From assembly GCF_015476545.1 (NCBI RefSeq), contig NZ_JADMKV010000012.1, positions 25,347 through 89,346 of the forward strand: a DNA stretch of 64,000 nucleotides, in the 5' to 3' direction. The notes beneath the pieces are model-generated. The model saw only the letters and a list, made by a program, of their open reading frames with translations, ran no database searches and had not been told where the DNA came from. Shown here one piece after another: positions 26,771 through 35,378 of this stretch (position 1 is its first letter; each line of letters opens with the position of its first letter). The position numbers and the translations under genes were made by a program. The stretch comes from Methylobacter sp. BlB1 (GTDB taxonomy: Bacteria; Pseudomonadota; Gammaproteobacteria; Methylococcales; Methylomonadaceae).

Positions 26771-28096
26771 ATGAAACAATATTGGAAATATATGTTAGTA
26801 ATTCCCGTATTGACCGTTTCCGTATTAGCCGGTACGGCCTTTTCCGATGACAATCATCGCAGGCTTACAAAACTCGATAAACAAATTAATAAACAAGCGC
26901 AGCAAATGCTGGATGACGGCAGGGAAATTTTTCGTCGCGATACATTCGGCGACGAGGCCTTCTGGGGCGATACGCTGAAATTGCATCGGGCAATCAAGGG
27001 CGCCAGATTCGGCGGCGTAGGCCCGGGCGTGAGTCCGAAGGCGGCGCTGGGGGTTGGCCTCAAGGTTGATGTGGATGCGCTTCCGGCCAGTATCCTATCC
27101 AGCCTGAAAAGCGGCCGCGTAAACCTCGATGATCCGGCAGGTACGCTTGAATTGCTGCGCCTCAATGCCGTCGTCGGCGTCAAGGGCTTCTTTACCGGAA
27201 ATGACCTGAGCTCAATCGGCATACAATGCGCGCTCTGTCATTCCACAGTGGATAATTCACTGGCGCCCGGGATTGGTCATCGGCTCGACGGCTGGGCCAA
27301 TCGCGATCTCAATGTCGGCGCGATAATCAGTCTGGCTCCTGACCTCAGCGCGTTTACGACGTTGCTCGAAGTCGACGAGGATACGGTGCGCAAGGTGCTG
27401 GCGTCCTGGGGGCCTGGAAAGTTTGATGCCGAGCTTGTCCTCGACGGCAAAGCCTTCCGTCCGGATGGCAAGTCGGCCGCTACGCTCATTCCGCCCGCAT
27501 TTGGTCTGGCAGGCGTTAATCTGCACACCTGGACCGGCTGGGGTTCCGTGCCGCACTGGAATGCCTTCGTCGCCGTGCTGGAAATGCACGGAAAAGGCAC
27601 CTTCTTCGATCCGCGCCTGAAAGATGCCTCACAATTCCCGATCGCGGCCAAAGCCGGTTTCGACGATGTGCGCAATGAACCTGATCTCGTCAGTTCAAAA
27701 CTGCCGGCGCTGCATTTTTATCAACTGGCGATTCCCGCGCCAAAGGCGCCGCAAGGCAGTTTCAATCCATCCGCTGCAGCCAGCGGCAAACAGATTTTCG
27801 AAGACAAAGGCCAATGCGCAACCTGTCATGTGCCGCCGACTTATAGCGAGCCGGGATGGAACATGCATACTGCTGAAGAGATCGGCATTGACGATTTTCA
27901 AGCCAACCGGTCGCCGGATATGCGTTATCGCACTTCGCCCTTGAAAGGCCTGTGGACCCACACCAAAGGCGGCTTTTACCATGACGGGCGCTTCGCCTCG
28001 CTGCTTGACGTGGTGAATCACTATAACGATCATTTAAAACTGGGGTTAACCGATCAGGAGAAAGCAGACTTGGTCGAGTATTTGAAATCGCTTTAA
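26771..28096 (+). CDS. Exported two-haem cytochrome c, peroxidase-like
   Basis: A 441-residue periplasmic protein with a signal peptide (about residues 1-25). Two haem c motifs are present, CALCHS near residue 155 and CATCHV near residue 350. The C-terminal portion (SGKQIFEDKGQCATCH, then SPLKGLWTHTKGGFYHDGRFASLLDVVNHYN) is like the C-terminal haem domain of di-haem cytochrome c peroxidase/MauG proteins, but the N-terminal half is not canonical. It would carry or use electrons in the periplasm; the substrate is unknown. GGAGA precedes the ATG. Confidence 0.78.
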   Translation: MKQYWKYMLVIPVLTVSVLAGTAFSDDNHRRLTKLDKQINKQAQQMLDDGREIFRRDTFGDEAFWGDTLKLHRAIKGARFGGVGPGVSPKAALGVGLKVDVDALPASILSSLKSGRVNLDDPAGTLELLRLNAVVGVKGFFTGNDLSSIGIQCALCHSTVDNSLAPGIGHRLDGWANRDLNVGAIISLAPDLSAFTTLLEVDEDTVRKVLASWGPGKFDAELVLDGKAFRPDGKSAATLIPPAFGLAGVNLHTWTGWGSVPHWNAFVAVLEMHGKGTFFDPRLKDASQFPIAAKAGFDDVRNEPDLVSSKLPALHFYQLAIPAPKAPQGSFNPSAAASGKQIFEDKGQCATCHVPPTYSEPGWNMHTAEEIGIDDFQANRSPDMRYRTSPLKGLWTHTKGGFYHDGRFASLLDVVNHYNDHLKLGLTDQEKADLVEYLKSL

Positions 28097-28104
28097 TTCT
28101 GATC

Positions 28105-28140
28105 CTGCAATAAGCCTTGGCCTGCCCGGGCTTATTGCAG
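28105..28140 (+). terminator. Hairpin after the cytochrome gene
   Basis: A perfect 12-bp stem (CTGCAATAAGCC at 28105-28116, GGCTTATTGCAG at 28129-28140) with a 12-nt loop. No T tract follows, so termination is likely but not certain. Confidence 0.5.
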
Positions 28141-28219
28141 CCTTCACGGGCTGAGCTTGTGCTTTCGGAAATGTATAAAATGCTCTGCCGATAAACAGCG
28201 ATCAACTGATAATTTGATT

Positions 28220-28975
28220 CTATTGGCGTGCCTGTTCTTTGAATTTTTGTGTATGCTTCAGAATCTCGTTGACAATCTGCTCGGCGGTTTTTTCAATATC
28301 CTTTTCCGTCGCGTTTTTCTCCATGACAAATCTGGCAGCGGCCACATAAGGGTTCGCGGTGACGGCAGCGCCGGGCACTTTTTTGGGATCTTTGATGGTG
28401 CCGAATAGGATAAAAGGCGTTTGCGGCTGCGCGCTGGCCAGATTGCTGACGCCGACCTGAACGTTCATGCGGGTCGCGCCGCGGCCAAACCCGATTACGG
28501 CTCGTTTGATGCGATTGCCCTCATCGACTTCGGTAAATATGCCCTGCAACAGCCAGCCGTCGCGCGGCAGCGTTGCCTGCGTGCCGGACAGGCGTTGAGT
28601 GGTGAAGCCTTTATTCCTGAGATTCCTGATCAGGCTCTGGCTCATATCATTAACGATTTCCCTGGCCCGCGCTTGAGGATCCGAGACTGCCATCGGGTGC
28701 GGCAATCGCTGTCCGATCTGACCTAAACGCCCACCGGGCAGAACGCCCTTGACGCCCTGATCGCCTTCGATGCGCTGTGCATCAAGGATAAAGTCGCTGA
28801 CATAAACTGTTTTGGGCAGCTTGGCCGGCCATTGTCCTTTAATTTGTTCATCGCGGATTTCAACAGCGCCCAGCACATTGCGGGAATCGGTATCGCGGTG
28901 CATCTGACAGCCGGTACTCAAGGCCATCCAGCCTATCAGGCCCACAAAGTACATACTCAAATTGCGGCTTACCAT
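28220..28975 (-). CDS. DUF4410-type lipoprotein
   Basis: A 251-residue protein (244 if it starts at the Met at residue 8) with a lipobox ALSTGC, so it is a lipoprotein. The middle region YVSDFILDAQRI, then DMSQSLIRNLRNKGF, and the later GATRMNVQVGVSN match the DUF4410 pattern, a family related to surface or glycosylated secretion functions but uncharacterised. It stands alone and converges on the cytochrome gene. Confidence 0.7.
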   Translation of the reverse strand: MVSRNLSMYFVGLIGWMALSTGCQMHRDTDSRNVLGAVEIRDEQIKGQWPAKLPKTVYVSDFILDAQRIEGDQGVKGVLPGGRLGQIGQRLPHPMAVSDPQARAREIVNDMSQSLIRNLRNKGFTTQRLSGTQATLPRDGWLLQGIFTEVDEGNRIKRAVIGFGRGATRMNVQVGVSNLASAQPQTPFILFGTIKDPKKVPGAAVTANPYVAAARFVMEKNATEKDIEKTAEQIVNEILKHTQKFKEQARQ

Positions 28976-29454
28976 AGCATTGTCTCGCTAATTAGATAAT
29001 GGATCGGACTGTCTTTATAGCATTATATCGATCCGTTTAAAAATCCACGGGGCCGAGAGCGAGCCAGGGCATTCGCAAGCTTTAAGCCTCTATCCATAAA
29101 CTGCGATTGAAACGCGATTTAGAGCAGATGAAAAATTGTCCCGCTCAGATTGAATAAAGTAAGGCAAACGGAGCCGATAAAAGCGCTAACTCATTATTAA
29201 GAAGTGTGCAGTGCCCCGCATACCTTATCAATAAGTATCAATGCCTATATGTTGAAGGCTCTCAGCCAGTTCAGTGCGGCGTTCGACTATCAGCCCCGGA
29301 ATGAGTAAACTGCCGATGTCGAATGGTTAAAAAGAAATTTTACTTATATTGTTTGGATCAAACCTGACGCTGATAGTCTTAGTTCGGCCACAAAAATTCC
29401 CATTCATAGGCGAAGCAAAGCCAAGTGTGTCGGGCTTGCTTGGCGCGGCATAGC
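28976..29454. other. Gene-free spacer
   Basis: A 479-bp gap between two minus-strand genes. Apart from an imperfect hairpin around GCCAAG...CTTGGC at about 29412-29440, which may terminate the ArsC-like gene, I see nothing definite. Confidence 0.4.
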
Positions 29455-30015
29455 TCATTGATCGCTTTGCATTGACTTCGACCGTGACGCAACTGATTTT
29501 ATTTTGTGAAAGATAGTGTCCCTTCCGCGAAGGATATCTTCCATTTCTCGTTTGAAAGCCAGTTTATTAAAATTGGCGCGTGACATTTCTGATAATATTC
29601 GCACGCGATTCATGAGGTAAAGAAACACCTTTTCAAATGCCAGGCGCTTTTCTTCATCGCTGCCTTGCACGGCTGCAGGATCTTCAAATACCCAGCACAT
29701 GGTAATTGAATCGCCTGGCCAGACCGGCCAAACTTCATGTGCCATGTCATCGCATATTGCGATAACGAAATCCATTTTTGGCGCATCAGGCGCCGAGAAT
29801 TCATTCCAGCTCTTACTGCGCAGTTCATCGGTTGGGTAATTCATTTTCCGGATTTGTTCGATGGCAAACGGATTCACTTGGCCGGCTGGCTGACTGCCGG
29901 CGCTATAAGCATTGAAGCGGCCTTTGCCAAGCTTATTGAACAGCGCTTCTGCCATGATGCTGCGCCCCGAATTGCTGACAGATAAAATCAGAACGTTATA
30001 AATTTTATCGCCCAT
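29455..30015 (-). CDS. ArsC/low-molecular-weight phosphatase-like protein lacking the catalytic cysteine
   Basis: A 186-residue protein that aligns with thioredoxin-coupled arsenate reductase: NSGRSIMAEALFNK, NAYSAGSQPAGQVNPFAI, FVIAICDDMAHE and VFEDPAA. In this family the P-loop begins with the nucleophile Cys (C-x5-R). Here that position is Ser12 (SVSNSGR, codon TCT), and the third redox cysteine is Trp96 (VWPVWPG); only Cys88 remains. It also has a 40-residue C-terminal extension. It is unlikely to be an active reductase or phosphatase and may bind a phosphorylated partner, or the gene may carry an error. An ArsM-like gene lies 3.7 kb away. Confidence 0.75.
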   Translation of the reverse strand: MGDKIYNVLILSVSNSGRSIMAEALFNKLGKGRFNAYSAGSQPAGQVNPFAIEQIRKMNYPTDELRSKSWNEFSAPDAPKMDFVIAICDDMAHEVWPVWPGDSITMCWVFEDPAAVQGSDEEKRLAFEKVFLYLMNRVRILSEMSRANFNKLAFKREMEDILRGRDTIFHKIKSVASRSKSMQSDQ

Positions 30016-30289
30016 AACTAATCCCCAAGGTTAGCAATCATCGTGTCGCCTTATCAGCGGCATTTTTACTGATAGTGTTTGTCTCTACAGGAACATTAAC
30101 AGGCAAGTATTTCATTATGATTTAGACAGTCAATGCCTGAAGTAAGTGAGACTAATTTCAGTGACTGTCAGTCAAGTCCAGAGTTTCACGATCCATGCCG
30201 ACGCTTGATAGCGCCATTCTATCGGGTTGAACTGCCCGGCATTCGCCGCGGTCACTGAATTAACAAACCCGATGTCAGAGAGCATCCCT

Positions 30290-30670
30290 ATGAGCATACA
30301 ACTCAATCACACCATCGTTTCTTGCCGCGATCAGCAACGTTCGGCAACATTTCTGACAGAGCTCCTTGGGCTGCCGGCTCCGAAACCCTTCGGACCGTTT
30401 CTGGTCGTTGAACTCAGTAACGGCGTTTCGCTCGACTTCTACGAGAAAGACGGCAAGATCACGCCGCAGCATTACGCTTTTCTGATCAGTGAAGACGATT
30501 TCGATCGAATCTTCGGCCGCATCCGCGAGCGAGGGCTTGAATACTGGGCTGATCCCGGCCAGCATCAGGCAGGCGAGATTAATCACCGTGACGGCGGCCG
30601 CGGGGTGTATTTCGAAGACCCCGATGGCCATCTCCTCGAAATCATCACCCACCCTTACGGCGGGGGCTAG
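30290..30670 (+). CDS. VOC (glyoxalase/dioxygenase) family protein
   Basis: A 126-residue single vicinal-oxygen-chelate domain: IQLNHTIVSCRDQQRSATFLTELLGLP at the start and GVYFEDPDGHLLEIITHPYG at the end, with metal ligands His (LNHT) and Glu (LLEI) in the usual positions. Substrate cannot be told from sequence. Start at 30290 (MSIQLNH) is the shortest family-like start; an ATG at 30272 is also possible. The DUF427 gene follows by 67 bp. Confidence 0.8.
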   Translation: MSIQLNHTIVSCRDQQRSATFLTELLGLPAPKPFGPFLVVELSNGVSLDFYEKDGKITPQHYAFLISEDDFDRIFGRIRERGLEYWADPGQHQAGEINHRDGGRGVYFEDPDGHLLEIITHPYGGG

Positions 30671-30737
30671 GCAGGCGAACCGCAAACGCGATTCTTTCAG
30701 CTGCATCAATACGAACAGCATCACTCAGGAGGTCAGT

Positions 30738-31127
30738 ATGAGCAAATCACCCGGCCACCAGAAATGGCCTGATCATAAAGTCCAGGAAAAGCGTCTTGAT
30801 CAACCCGTTCAGGTTTCGATCAACGGCGAGGTGATCGCTGATTCGAGCAATGTCATTCAAGTCGACGAAGACCAGCATCCGCCTCGCTATTATTTTCCCC
30901 GTTCTGATATCAGCATGGACAAACTGGAGCGGTCAGATACCGTGACTAAATGCCCGTTCAAAGGCACCGCGCATTATTACCATCTCAAGCTTGGCGGTCA
31001 GGTATTGGAGGATGCGGTCTGGACCTATGAGGAGCCTTATGAAGAGCATCACGCATTGAAGGATCGGCTCGCTTTTGATGACGACAAGTTTCCAGAAATT
31101 CATATTGCGCTGGAGCCTAAAGCGTAG
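30738..31127 (+). CDS. DUF427 domain protein
   Basis: A 129-residue protein with the DUF427 pattern: VQVSINGEVIADSSNVIQVDE, PPRYYFPRSDISMD, CPFKGTAHYYHL and AVWTYEEPYEE. The family is a small beta-barrel of unknown function. The start is fixed by a strong AGGAGG at 30727-30732, seven bases upstream. It probably shares a transcript with the VOC gene. Confidence 0.87.
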   Translation: MSKSPGHQKWPDHKVQEKRLDQPVQVSINGEVIADSSNVIQVDEDQHPPRYYFPRSDISMDKLERSDTVTKCPFKGTAHYYHLKLGGQVLEDAVWTYEEPYEEHHALKDRLAFDDDKFPEIHIALEPKA

Positions 31128-31262
31128 CCGCTCGAATATCGTCCGTGCTGGCTCACATTAGCTTCAGATACGCCCAAAAGACCGTCAGGCAGAATCGGCA
31201 AAATTGTCACATTTGCATCATATACTTGTCATATACTTGAAAGATTATTAAATGACAGAGCG

Positions 31263-31334
31263 GTAGGCTGGGTTGATAAACCCAGCATTTCGGCCGCCCA
31301 TGCTGGGCTTCCGCTAAGCTCCAACCCAGCCTAC
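31263..31334. repeat. Intergenic palindromic repeat, family A copy 1
   Basis: A 72-bp element from GTAGGCTGGGTT to AACCCAGCCTAC, with complementary ends and inner CCCAGCAT/ATGCTGGG arms. A closely related copy lies at 46930-47000 and a partial one at 46772-46800. It sits in the gap before eutB. Confidence 0.85.
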
Positions 31335-31377
31335 ACAGGCTAAATGACAAAGCGAATATGGGAAATCGAGCCAAAAC

Positions 31378-32760
31378 ATGAACTATGCCGCGACCGTACA
31401 GGGCAGGAATTTTAATTTCCGCAATTTAAAAACCTTGATGGCCAAGGCCTCGCCTCGGCGAGCGGCCGATGAACTGGCAGGCCTGGCGGCGGACTCCGAA
31501 GTCGAGCGGGCTATTGCTCAACGGGTATTGGCTGAAGTGCCGTTAAAGGCATTCATCGAGGAACCCTTGATTGCGCCGGAACACGATGAAGTCTCCCGGT
31601 TGATCCTGGAGCGGCACGATGCTGCAGCCTTTGCGCCTGTCGCGGCGCTGACCGTCGGGGAATTCCGCGATTGGCTGCTGGCCGATTCCAGCGATTTATC
31701 GGCGCTCGCGGCCGGGCTGGCGCCGGAGATGGCCGCTGCCGTCAGCAAGATCATGCGAAATCAGGACCTGATCGCCGTAGCTCGTCGCTGCCGGGTTGTC
31801 ACCCGCTTTCGCGACACCATCGGCTTGCCGGGGCGCCTTTCCACCCGTCTGCAGCCGAATCATCCCACGGACGATCCCCGCGGCATCGCCGCCAGCATTC
31901 TGGACGGCCTGCTTTACGGCAGTGGCGATGCCGTTATCGGCATCAATCCTGCGACTGACAATCTCGATAACGTCCTCATCCTGCTGAACCAGCTCGACGA
32001 GATCATCAGCCGCCACGAAATACCGACGCAGTCCTGCGTACTGTCCCACGTCACGACCAGCATGGAGCTGATGCGGCGCGGTGCCCCGGTGGATCTGGTC
32101 TTTCAGTCCATTGCCGGCACCGAGGCGGCCAACCGCAGTTTCGGCATCGATCTGGCCCTGCTGCGGGAAGCCAAGGCCATGGCCGAATCACTGGGGCGCG
32201 GCGGTAACCATCTCATGTATTTTGAAACCGGCCAGGGCAGCGCACTGTCTGCAAATGCCCATTACGGCGTCGATGCCCAGACCTGCGAAGCGCGCGCCTA
32301 TGCCGTCGCCAGGGAGTTTTCGCCGCTGCTGGTCAATACTGTCGTCGGCTTTATCGGTCCTGAATATCTTTATGACGGCAAGCAGATCATTCGCGCCGGC
32401 CTGGAAGATCATTTCTGCGGCAAGCTGCTGGGATTGCCGATGGGTTGCGACATTTGTTACACCAACCACGCCGAGGCGGACCAGAACGATATGGACAACC
32501 TGCTGACCCTGCTCGGCGTCGCCGGATGCAATTACATCATGGGCATTCCGGGCGCTGACGACATTATGCTGGCCTATCAGAGCACTTCTTTCCATGATGC
32601 TCTCTACCTGCGGCAAGTGCTGGGTTTAAGGCCCGCGCCGGAATTCGAAGCCTGGCTGGACAGGATGGGCATCTTCGACGGCCGGAACAGTTTGTCAGAC
32701 AGCCGCATCGCCGCTCCGTTGCTGAGCCATTTTTCAGGATTTGCAGGCATACAGGCATGA
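31378..32760 (+). CDS. eutB: Ethanolamine ammonia-lyase large subunit
   Basis: A 460-residue EutB. Family segments are clear: LKTLMAKASPRRAADELAGLA at the start, RDTIGLPGRLSTRLQPNHPTD, GDAVIGINPATD, MYFETGQGSALSA, CDICYTNHAEADQNDMDNLL and AGCNYIMGIPGADD. With EutC it converts ethanolamine to acetaldehyde and ammonia using adenosylcobalamin. Length fits E. coli EutB (453). It overlaps eutC by 4 bases (ATGA). No microcompartment, EutA reactivase or transporter genes are nearby. Confidence 0.95.
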   Translation: MNYAATVQGRNFNFRNLKTLMAKASPRRAADELAGLAADSEVERAIAQRVLAEVPLKAFIEEPLIAPEHDEVSRLILERHDAAAFAPVAALTVGEFRDWLLADSSDLSALAAGLAPEMAAAVSKIMRNQDLIAVARRCRVVTRFRDTIGLPGRLSTRLQPNHPTDDPRGIAASILDGLLYGSGDAVIGINPATDNLDNVLILLNQLDEIISRHEIPTQSCVLSHVTTSMELMRRGAPVDLVFQSIAGTEAANRSFGIDLALLREAKAMAESLGRGGNHLMYFETGQGSALSANAHYGVDAQTCEARAYAVAREFSPLLVNTVVGFIGPEYLYDGKQIIRAGLEDHFCGKLLGLPMGCDICYTNHAEADQNDMDNLLTLLGVAGCNYIMGIPGADDIMLAYQSTSFHDALYLRQVLGLRPAPEFEAWLDRMGIFDGRNSLSDSRIAAPLLSHFSGFAGIQA

Positions 32761-33554
32761 ACGATCCCTGGCATCCATTGCGTCGGTTTACCCAGGCCAG
32801 AATTGCTCAAGGTCGGTCCGGTTGCGGCCTGCCGACCTCGGCTCTGCTCGATTTCCAGATCGCCCATGCGGCGGCCCGCGACGCGGTGCATCAGCCCTGG
32901 TCGATCGATCGCTTCGCGAAGGGGGTCGAAGCGCTGGGGCTGGAAGCGCTCAGCCTGTCTACGCCGGTCGCCAGCCGGGTGCACTATCTGCAACGGCCAG
33001 ACCAGGGACGCTGCCTGGATGAAGCAAGCCGCCGGCTGCTCAAATCACGAGCCGTTGAGGCCATCGATGTGGCACTGATCATCAGCAACGGTTTGTCGTC
33101 GACTGCCGTGGACTGCCATGGCCTAGCGCTGCTGGAAGCGATTATCGATACCTATCAACGCAACTCTCTGCGCCTCGGCCCGATCTGCCTGGCGGCCAAT
33201 GGCAGGGTGGCGCTATCGGATGAAATCGGCGCACTGCTCAATGCGCGCCTGGCTGTGATCATCGTCGGCGAAAGGCCCGGACTCAGCGCCGCCGACAGCC
33301 TTGGCATCTATTTGACGTACGCGCCGCGGATCGGTAATACCGATGCCGAGCGCAACTGCATCTCCAACATCCGGCCGCCTGACGGCCTGTCCTATCAGGC
33401 TGCAGCCGCCAAACTGGCGTATTTGACTCATGAAGCACTGCGCAGGGGGCTTTCAGGCGTACAGCTCAAGGATGATATGCCGAAATGGCTGCTCGAACTC
33501 GACGATTCCACTCCAGAATCAAAATCAATAATTTCGACAGCTTTTTTGCGATAA
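32757..33554 (+). CDS. eutC: Ethanolamine ammonia-lyase small subunit
   Basis: A 265-residue EutC, which completes the cobalamin-binding interface with EutB. Recognisable are TQARIAQGRSGCGLPTSALLDFQ, HAAARDAVHQPW, VVGERPGLSAADSLGIYLTY and NCISNIRPPDGLSY. It starts on the ATG that overlaps the eutB stop codon, so translation is coupled. It lacks the N-terminal extension of E. coli EutC (295). Confidence 0.94.
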   Translation: MNDPWHPLRRFTQARIAQGRSGCGLPTSALLDFQIAHAAARDAVHQPWSIDRFAKGVEALGLEALSLSTPVASRVHYLQRPDQGRCLDEASRRLLKSRAVEAIDVALIISNGLSSTAVDCHGLALLEAIIDTYQRNSLRLGPICLAANGRVALSDEIGALLNARLAVIIVGERPGLSAADSLGIYLTYAPRIGNTDAERNCISNIRPPDGLSYQAAAAKLAYLTHEALRRGLSGVQLKDDMPKWLLELDDSTPESKSIISTAFLR

Positions 33555-33746
33555 GAAAAAAGCTTTCGAACCTTGATGCCACATCACTCAATTTTTTTGT
33601 CTATTCATTTACGCATTGCCTACAAAATATTTTGCAAACCGCTGTAAGAAATTTTATTTTTAACGAGTCCGCAACTAAACACGCAATGGTCTTTCCATTC
33701 TTTTGCGTTCTCATAAAAAATAACCTGCTTTATATCCGGAGCCTAC

Positions 33747-34793
33747 ATGACCGATGCCGCCATTAGTGAATCTGTACAAAATTATTACGGTGAAGTGCTT
33801 AAATCCAACCAGGATTTAAAGACCAGCGCCTGCTGCACACTGGATGCCATGCCTGGACATCTGCGCCCGCTGCTTGCCGATTTGCACCCGGAAGTGGTTG
33901 AGCGTTTCTACGGTTGCGGCTCGCCGCTGCCTCCGGCGCTTGGAGGCCGCACCGTATTGGATTTGGGCTGCGGTTCCGGACGCGATTGTTATTTGCTGTC
34001 CAGATTGGTAGGCGAGACAGGGCAAGTCATCGGCGTCGACATGACGGAGGCGCAGCTTGATGTCGCCAGGAGTCATTGCGATTGGCATGCCGAACGTTAC
34101 GGCTACGCGCGCTCCAATGTCGAATTCTTTCATGGGCATATCGAAGATCTCGCGGCTATCGGCATGGCCGACAATTCTATCGATGTGGTGGTGTCGAACT
34201 GCGTCATCAATCTGTCGCCCGATAAAAAGCAGGTATTGGCGGAAGTCTTCCGCGTGCTCAAGCCCGGCGGCGAGCTTTATTTTTCCGATGTCTATGCCGA
34301 CCGGCGCATTCCATCCGCGCTCAGACTGGACCCGGTGCTGTTGGGCGAATGCCTGGGCGGGGCTTTGTACTGGGAGGACTTTCGCCGCATCATGCAGGAG
34401 CTTGGCTGCCCGGATGTCCGCACTATCAAGAGTAATGCGATCACGCTGGATGATCCGGAGGTCGTGGCCAAAATCGGCATGGTCAATTTCCGCTCGGTAA
34501 CGGTCAGGGCTTTTAAAACGCCGCTGGAAGACCGCTGCGAGGATTTCGGGCAGGTCGCCGTCTATAAAGGCACATTGCCGGAATCGCCTCACTTTTTTGA
34601 TCTGGACGATCATCACCATTTTGAAACCGGCCGGCCCTTGCGCGTCTGCGGCAATACGGCCGATATGCTCGGTATGAGCCGTTTTGCCGAGCATTTTGAA
34701 ATCTGGGGCGATAAATCCACGCATTTCGGCCTGTTCGATTGCGCACCGCCCAATAAAAGCCTCTCACTTGAATCCGGGGCGGCCTGTTGCTGA
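33747..34793 (+). CDS. ArsM-like SAM-dependent methyltransferase (putative arsenite methyltransferase)
   Basis: A 348-residue methyltransferase. The SAM site is TVLDLGCGSGRDCYLLSRLVG. Features shared with arsenite methyltransferases are the N-terminal KTSACCTLDAMP cysteine pair, VVVSNCVINLSPDK with a conserved Cys, FRVLKPGGELYFSDVYADR, and a C-terminal extension. Other Cys residues lie in YGCGSP and LGECLGG, and the protein ends ACC. ArsM methylates As(III) to volatile or less toxic forms. CCGGAG precedes the ATG. The relation to arsenic is inferred; no ars operon is adjacent. Confidence 0.7.
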   Translation: MTDAAISESVQNYYGEVLKSNQDLKTSACCTLDAMPGHLRPLLADLHPEVVERFYGCGSPLPPALGGRTVLDLGCGSGRDCYLLSRLVGETGQVIGVDMTEAQLDVARSHCDWHAERYGYARSNVEFFHGHIEDLAAIGMADNSIDVVVSNCVINLSPDKKQVLAEVFRVLKPGGELYFSDVYADRRIPSALRLDPVLLGECLGGALYWEDFRRIMQELGCPDVRTIKSNAITLDDPEVVAKIGMVNFRSVTVRAFKTPLEDRCEDFGQVAVYKGTLPESPHFFDLDDHHHFETGRPLRVCGNTADMLGMSRFAEHFEIWGDKSTHFGLFDCAPPNKSLSLESGAACC

Positions 34794-34857
34794 TGCCTGA
34801 GCGACTGGAATCAGTTATGGCTGATTTCAGTTCCGAGATATTGATTAAAGTTATTGA

Positions 34858-35361
34858 TCAGGGATAGATCAAGTTTTGGGTGGCAAAGCCCAGCGATTGC
34901 GCCTGATCGATCAAGGCTTGCAGGGTTTTCGGGTCCAGTGTCGGCGTGCGCGACAGGATCCATAAGTAGTCGCGATCAGGTCCGGCAATCATGGCGTAGC
35001 TGTAGTTGGCTTTATCCAGGGCAATAATGTTATAAGCGCCATAGAACGGCCCGAAAAACGAAACTTTCAGGCGCCCGACATCAGGCGATTCAACAAAGTA
35101 AGCCTTGCCTTCGGCCGATTGGCGCTGACCGGTCTCGGCATTGAAACCGCTGTTCAACACGCTGACGCCGCCATCGCCCTTGAGGCTGTATTCGGCCGTG
35201 ACATCGGTCAGGCCGCGTTCAAAGCTGTGGTCGAGGCGGGCAATTTCATACCATTTGCCGAGGTATCGGTTGAGTTCGAAGCCGGTGACGGGTTTGACGC
35301 CGGACGGCAGGCCGATGCAGCCGGAAACCAGCATCAGTAGCAGCAAGGATAAATAAGGCAT
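34858..35361 (-). CDS. blc: Bacterial lipocalin, outer-membrane lipoprotein
   Basis: A 167-residue lipocalin with lipobox MLVSGC. The GxW signature is in LNRYLGKWYEIARLDHSFERGL; VEYSLKGDG-like AEYSLKGDGGVSVLNSGF and the C-terminal YLWILSRTPTLD are also typical. Blc binds fatty acids or lysophospholipids at the outer membrane. It starts 17 bp after the photolyase gene ends, so the two are an operon; lipocalin genes beside photolyase genes recur in proteobacteria. Confidence 0.92.
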   Translation of the reverse strand: MPYLSLLLLMLVSGCIGLPSGVKPVTGFELNRYLGKWYEIARLDHSFERGLTDVTAEYSLKGDGGVSVLNSGFNAETGQRQSAEGKAYFVESPDVGRLKVSFFGPFYGAYNIIALDKANYSYAMIAGPDRDYLWILSRTPTLDPKTLQALIDQAQSLGFATQNLIYP

Positions 35362-35378
35362 GGTTGAACCTCCGGATT

